A DNA stretch of 6,507 nucleotides from Kangiella sp. GTDB lineage: Bacteria; Pseudomonadota; Gammaproteobacteria; Enterobacterales; Kangiellaceae. Positions 6,156-6,507 of the stretch are shown here, piece by piece; within the stretch, counting starts at the first letter, position 1, and each line of letters opens with the position of its first letter. A program made the translations under genes and the position numbers. The notes beneath the pieces were generated by a model. It ran no database searches and had not been told where the DNA came from. It worked only from the letters and a program-made list of their open reading frames with translations. The stretch is taken from contig JAPHRL010000025.1 in assembly GCA_026195755.1 (NCBI GenBank), positions 1 through 6,507 on the forward strand, written 5' to 3'.

Positions 6156-6507
6156 TAATCCTCCAGTCGCTTAACTCTTCGATTCATCTCTCCACCCTGA
6201 AGATATTCGATCGAATCATAAGTCAGTGCATAAACTGTCATTACGCTGTCTTCTATATCCAGCGTTACCGTTCCTGGTGTTAAAGTGACTGAGTTACCAT
6301 AGATAGTTTTGCCCATATCAGTTTTTTGACTCATTTGTAGCTGCATAACCACAGGGCTAATAGACTTGGGGCCAAGCCAGATTCGCTTAATCACACCAAT
6401 GTTTGATTGAACAATTTCTTTAAGCAACCACAACCAGTAGCCAAAAATTCGGCTATTCAGGTTTAAAGGTTGCGACTCTTCATCAACAATATTCAGTCGA
6501 TGAGCAA
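6155..6507 (-). CDS. mrpE: Na+/H+ antiporter subunit E (MrpE/MnhE), 5' end cut off by window edge
   Basis: This is the C-terminal 116 residues of a MNHE-family subunit. The frame is open to the right edge, and the first complete codon (6503-6505) encodes Ala in AHRLNIVDEESQ. The visible part has RIFGYWLWLLKEIVQSNI, the typical MrpE helix that leads onto the membrane surface. A cytoplasmic beta-rich domain follows, with TIYGNSVTLTPGTVTLDIED, a hallmark of the family, and it ends in NRRVKRLED. About 40-50 N-terminal residues carrying the first helices should lie outside the window. The in-frame TTG at 6433 is not the start: homology-like sequence continues upstream of it. MrpE is the usual first gene of E-F-G blocks. 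The operon promoter, or further upstream genes, must therefore lie beyond the edge. Confidence 0.95.
   Translation of the reverse strand, partial: AHRLNIVDEESQPLNLNSRIFGYWLWLLKEIVQSNIGVIKRIWLGPKSISPVVMQLQMSQKTDMGKTIYGNSVTLTPGTVTLDIEDSVMTVYALTYDSIEYLQGGEMNRRVKRLED

Noticed and set aside
6155..6433. TTG at 6433 as the start of mrpE
   Set aside because: The frame continues upstream to the window edge with MrpE-like residues (AHRLNIVDEES, RIFGYW), so this is only an internal Leu codon of a truncated gene.
1..6507. Internal promoter, terminator, RNA gene, mobile element or CRISPR
   Set aside because: Genes overlap throughout with only one 20-nt gap. I saw no GC-rich stem with a T-run, no transposase frame and no spaced direct repeats.

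Overview
The window is one unbroken minus-strand operon, read from right to left, for a multisubunit Mrp/Mnh/Pha-type monovalent cation/proton antiporter. Every base except about 20 lies inside a coding sequence. Both ends cut through genes: mrpE lacks its start at the right edge and a MrpD-like subunit lacks its second half at the left edge. No promoter, terminator, RNA gene, mobile element or CRISPR array is visible. The operon promoter should lie beyond the right edge.

Order in the direction of transcription: mrpE (partial, 6507-6155), mrpF (6155-5880), mrpG (5883-5509), a fused MbhD-MbhE-MrpB subunit (about 5488-4499), mrpC (4502-4137), mrpD (4137-2659), a second antiporter-like subunit of 506 aa with NuoL/MrpA-like motifs (2662-1142), an unrecognised two-helix membrane protein of 110 aa (1149-817), and a third antiporter-like subunit (830 to the left edge). 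Junctions are start/stop overlaps of 1, 4, 8 or 14 nt, apart from a 20-nt gap between mrpG and the fusion gene. The subunits are therefore probably translated together in fixed proportion.

This is not the classical ABCDEFG order and there is no full-length MrpA. The work of MrpA appears to be split. Its NuoL-like channel core is probably supplied by the 506-aa protein, and its C-terminal MbhD/MbhE part is fused in front of MrpB. The order E-F-G-(D/E/B)-C-D resembles the antiporter half (MbhA-H) of archaeal membrane-bound hydrogenases more than the Bacillus operon. Having three proton-channel-type subunits plus a small extra membrane protein makes this an enlarged version of the complex.

The most unusual local feature is the start of the fusion gene. 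A good Shine-Dalgarno sequence stands before an open frame whose homology-like N-terminus begins at GTC-ATC, with no ATG, GTG or TTG where one is needed.

Organism: base composition is moderate and slightly AT-leaning, with bacterial AAGGAGG-type ribosome binding sites and ATG/GTG starts. Together with this split, extended Mrp layout, that suggests a gammaproteobacterium, perhaps marine or salt-tolerant. The taxonomic call is weak because it rests on remembered gene order and general protein character.
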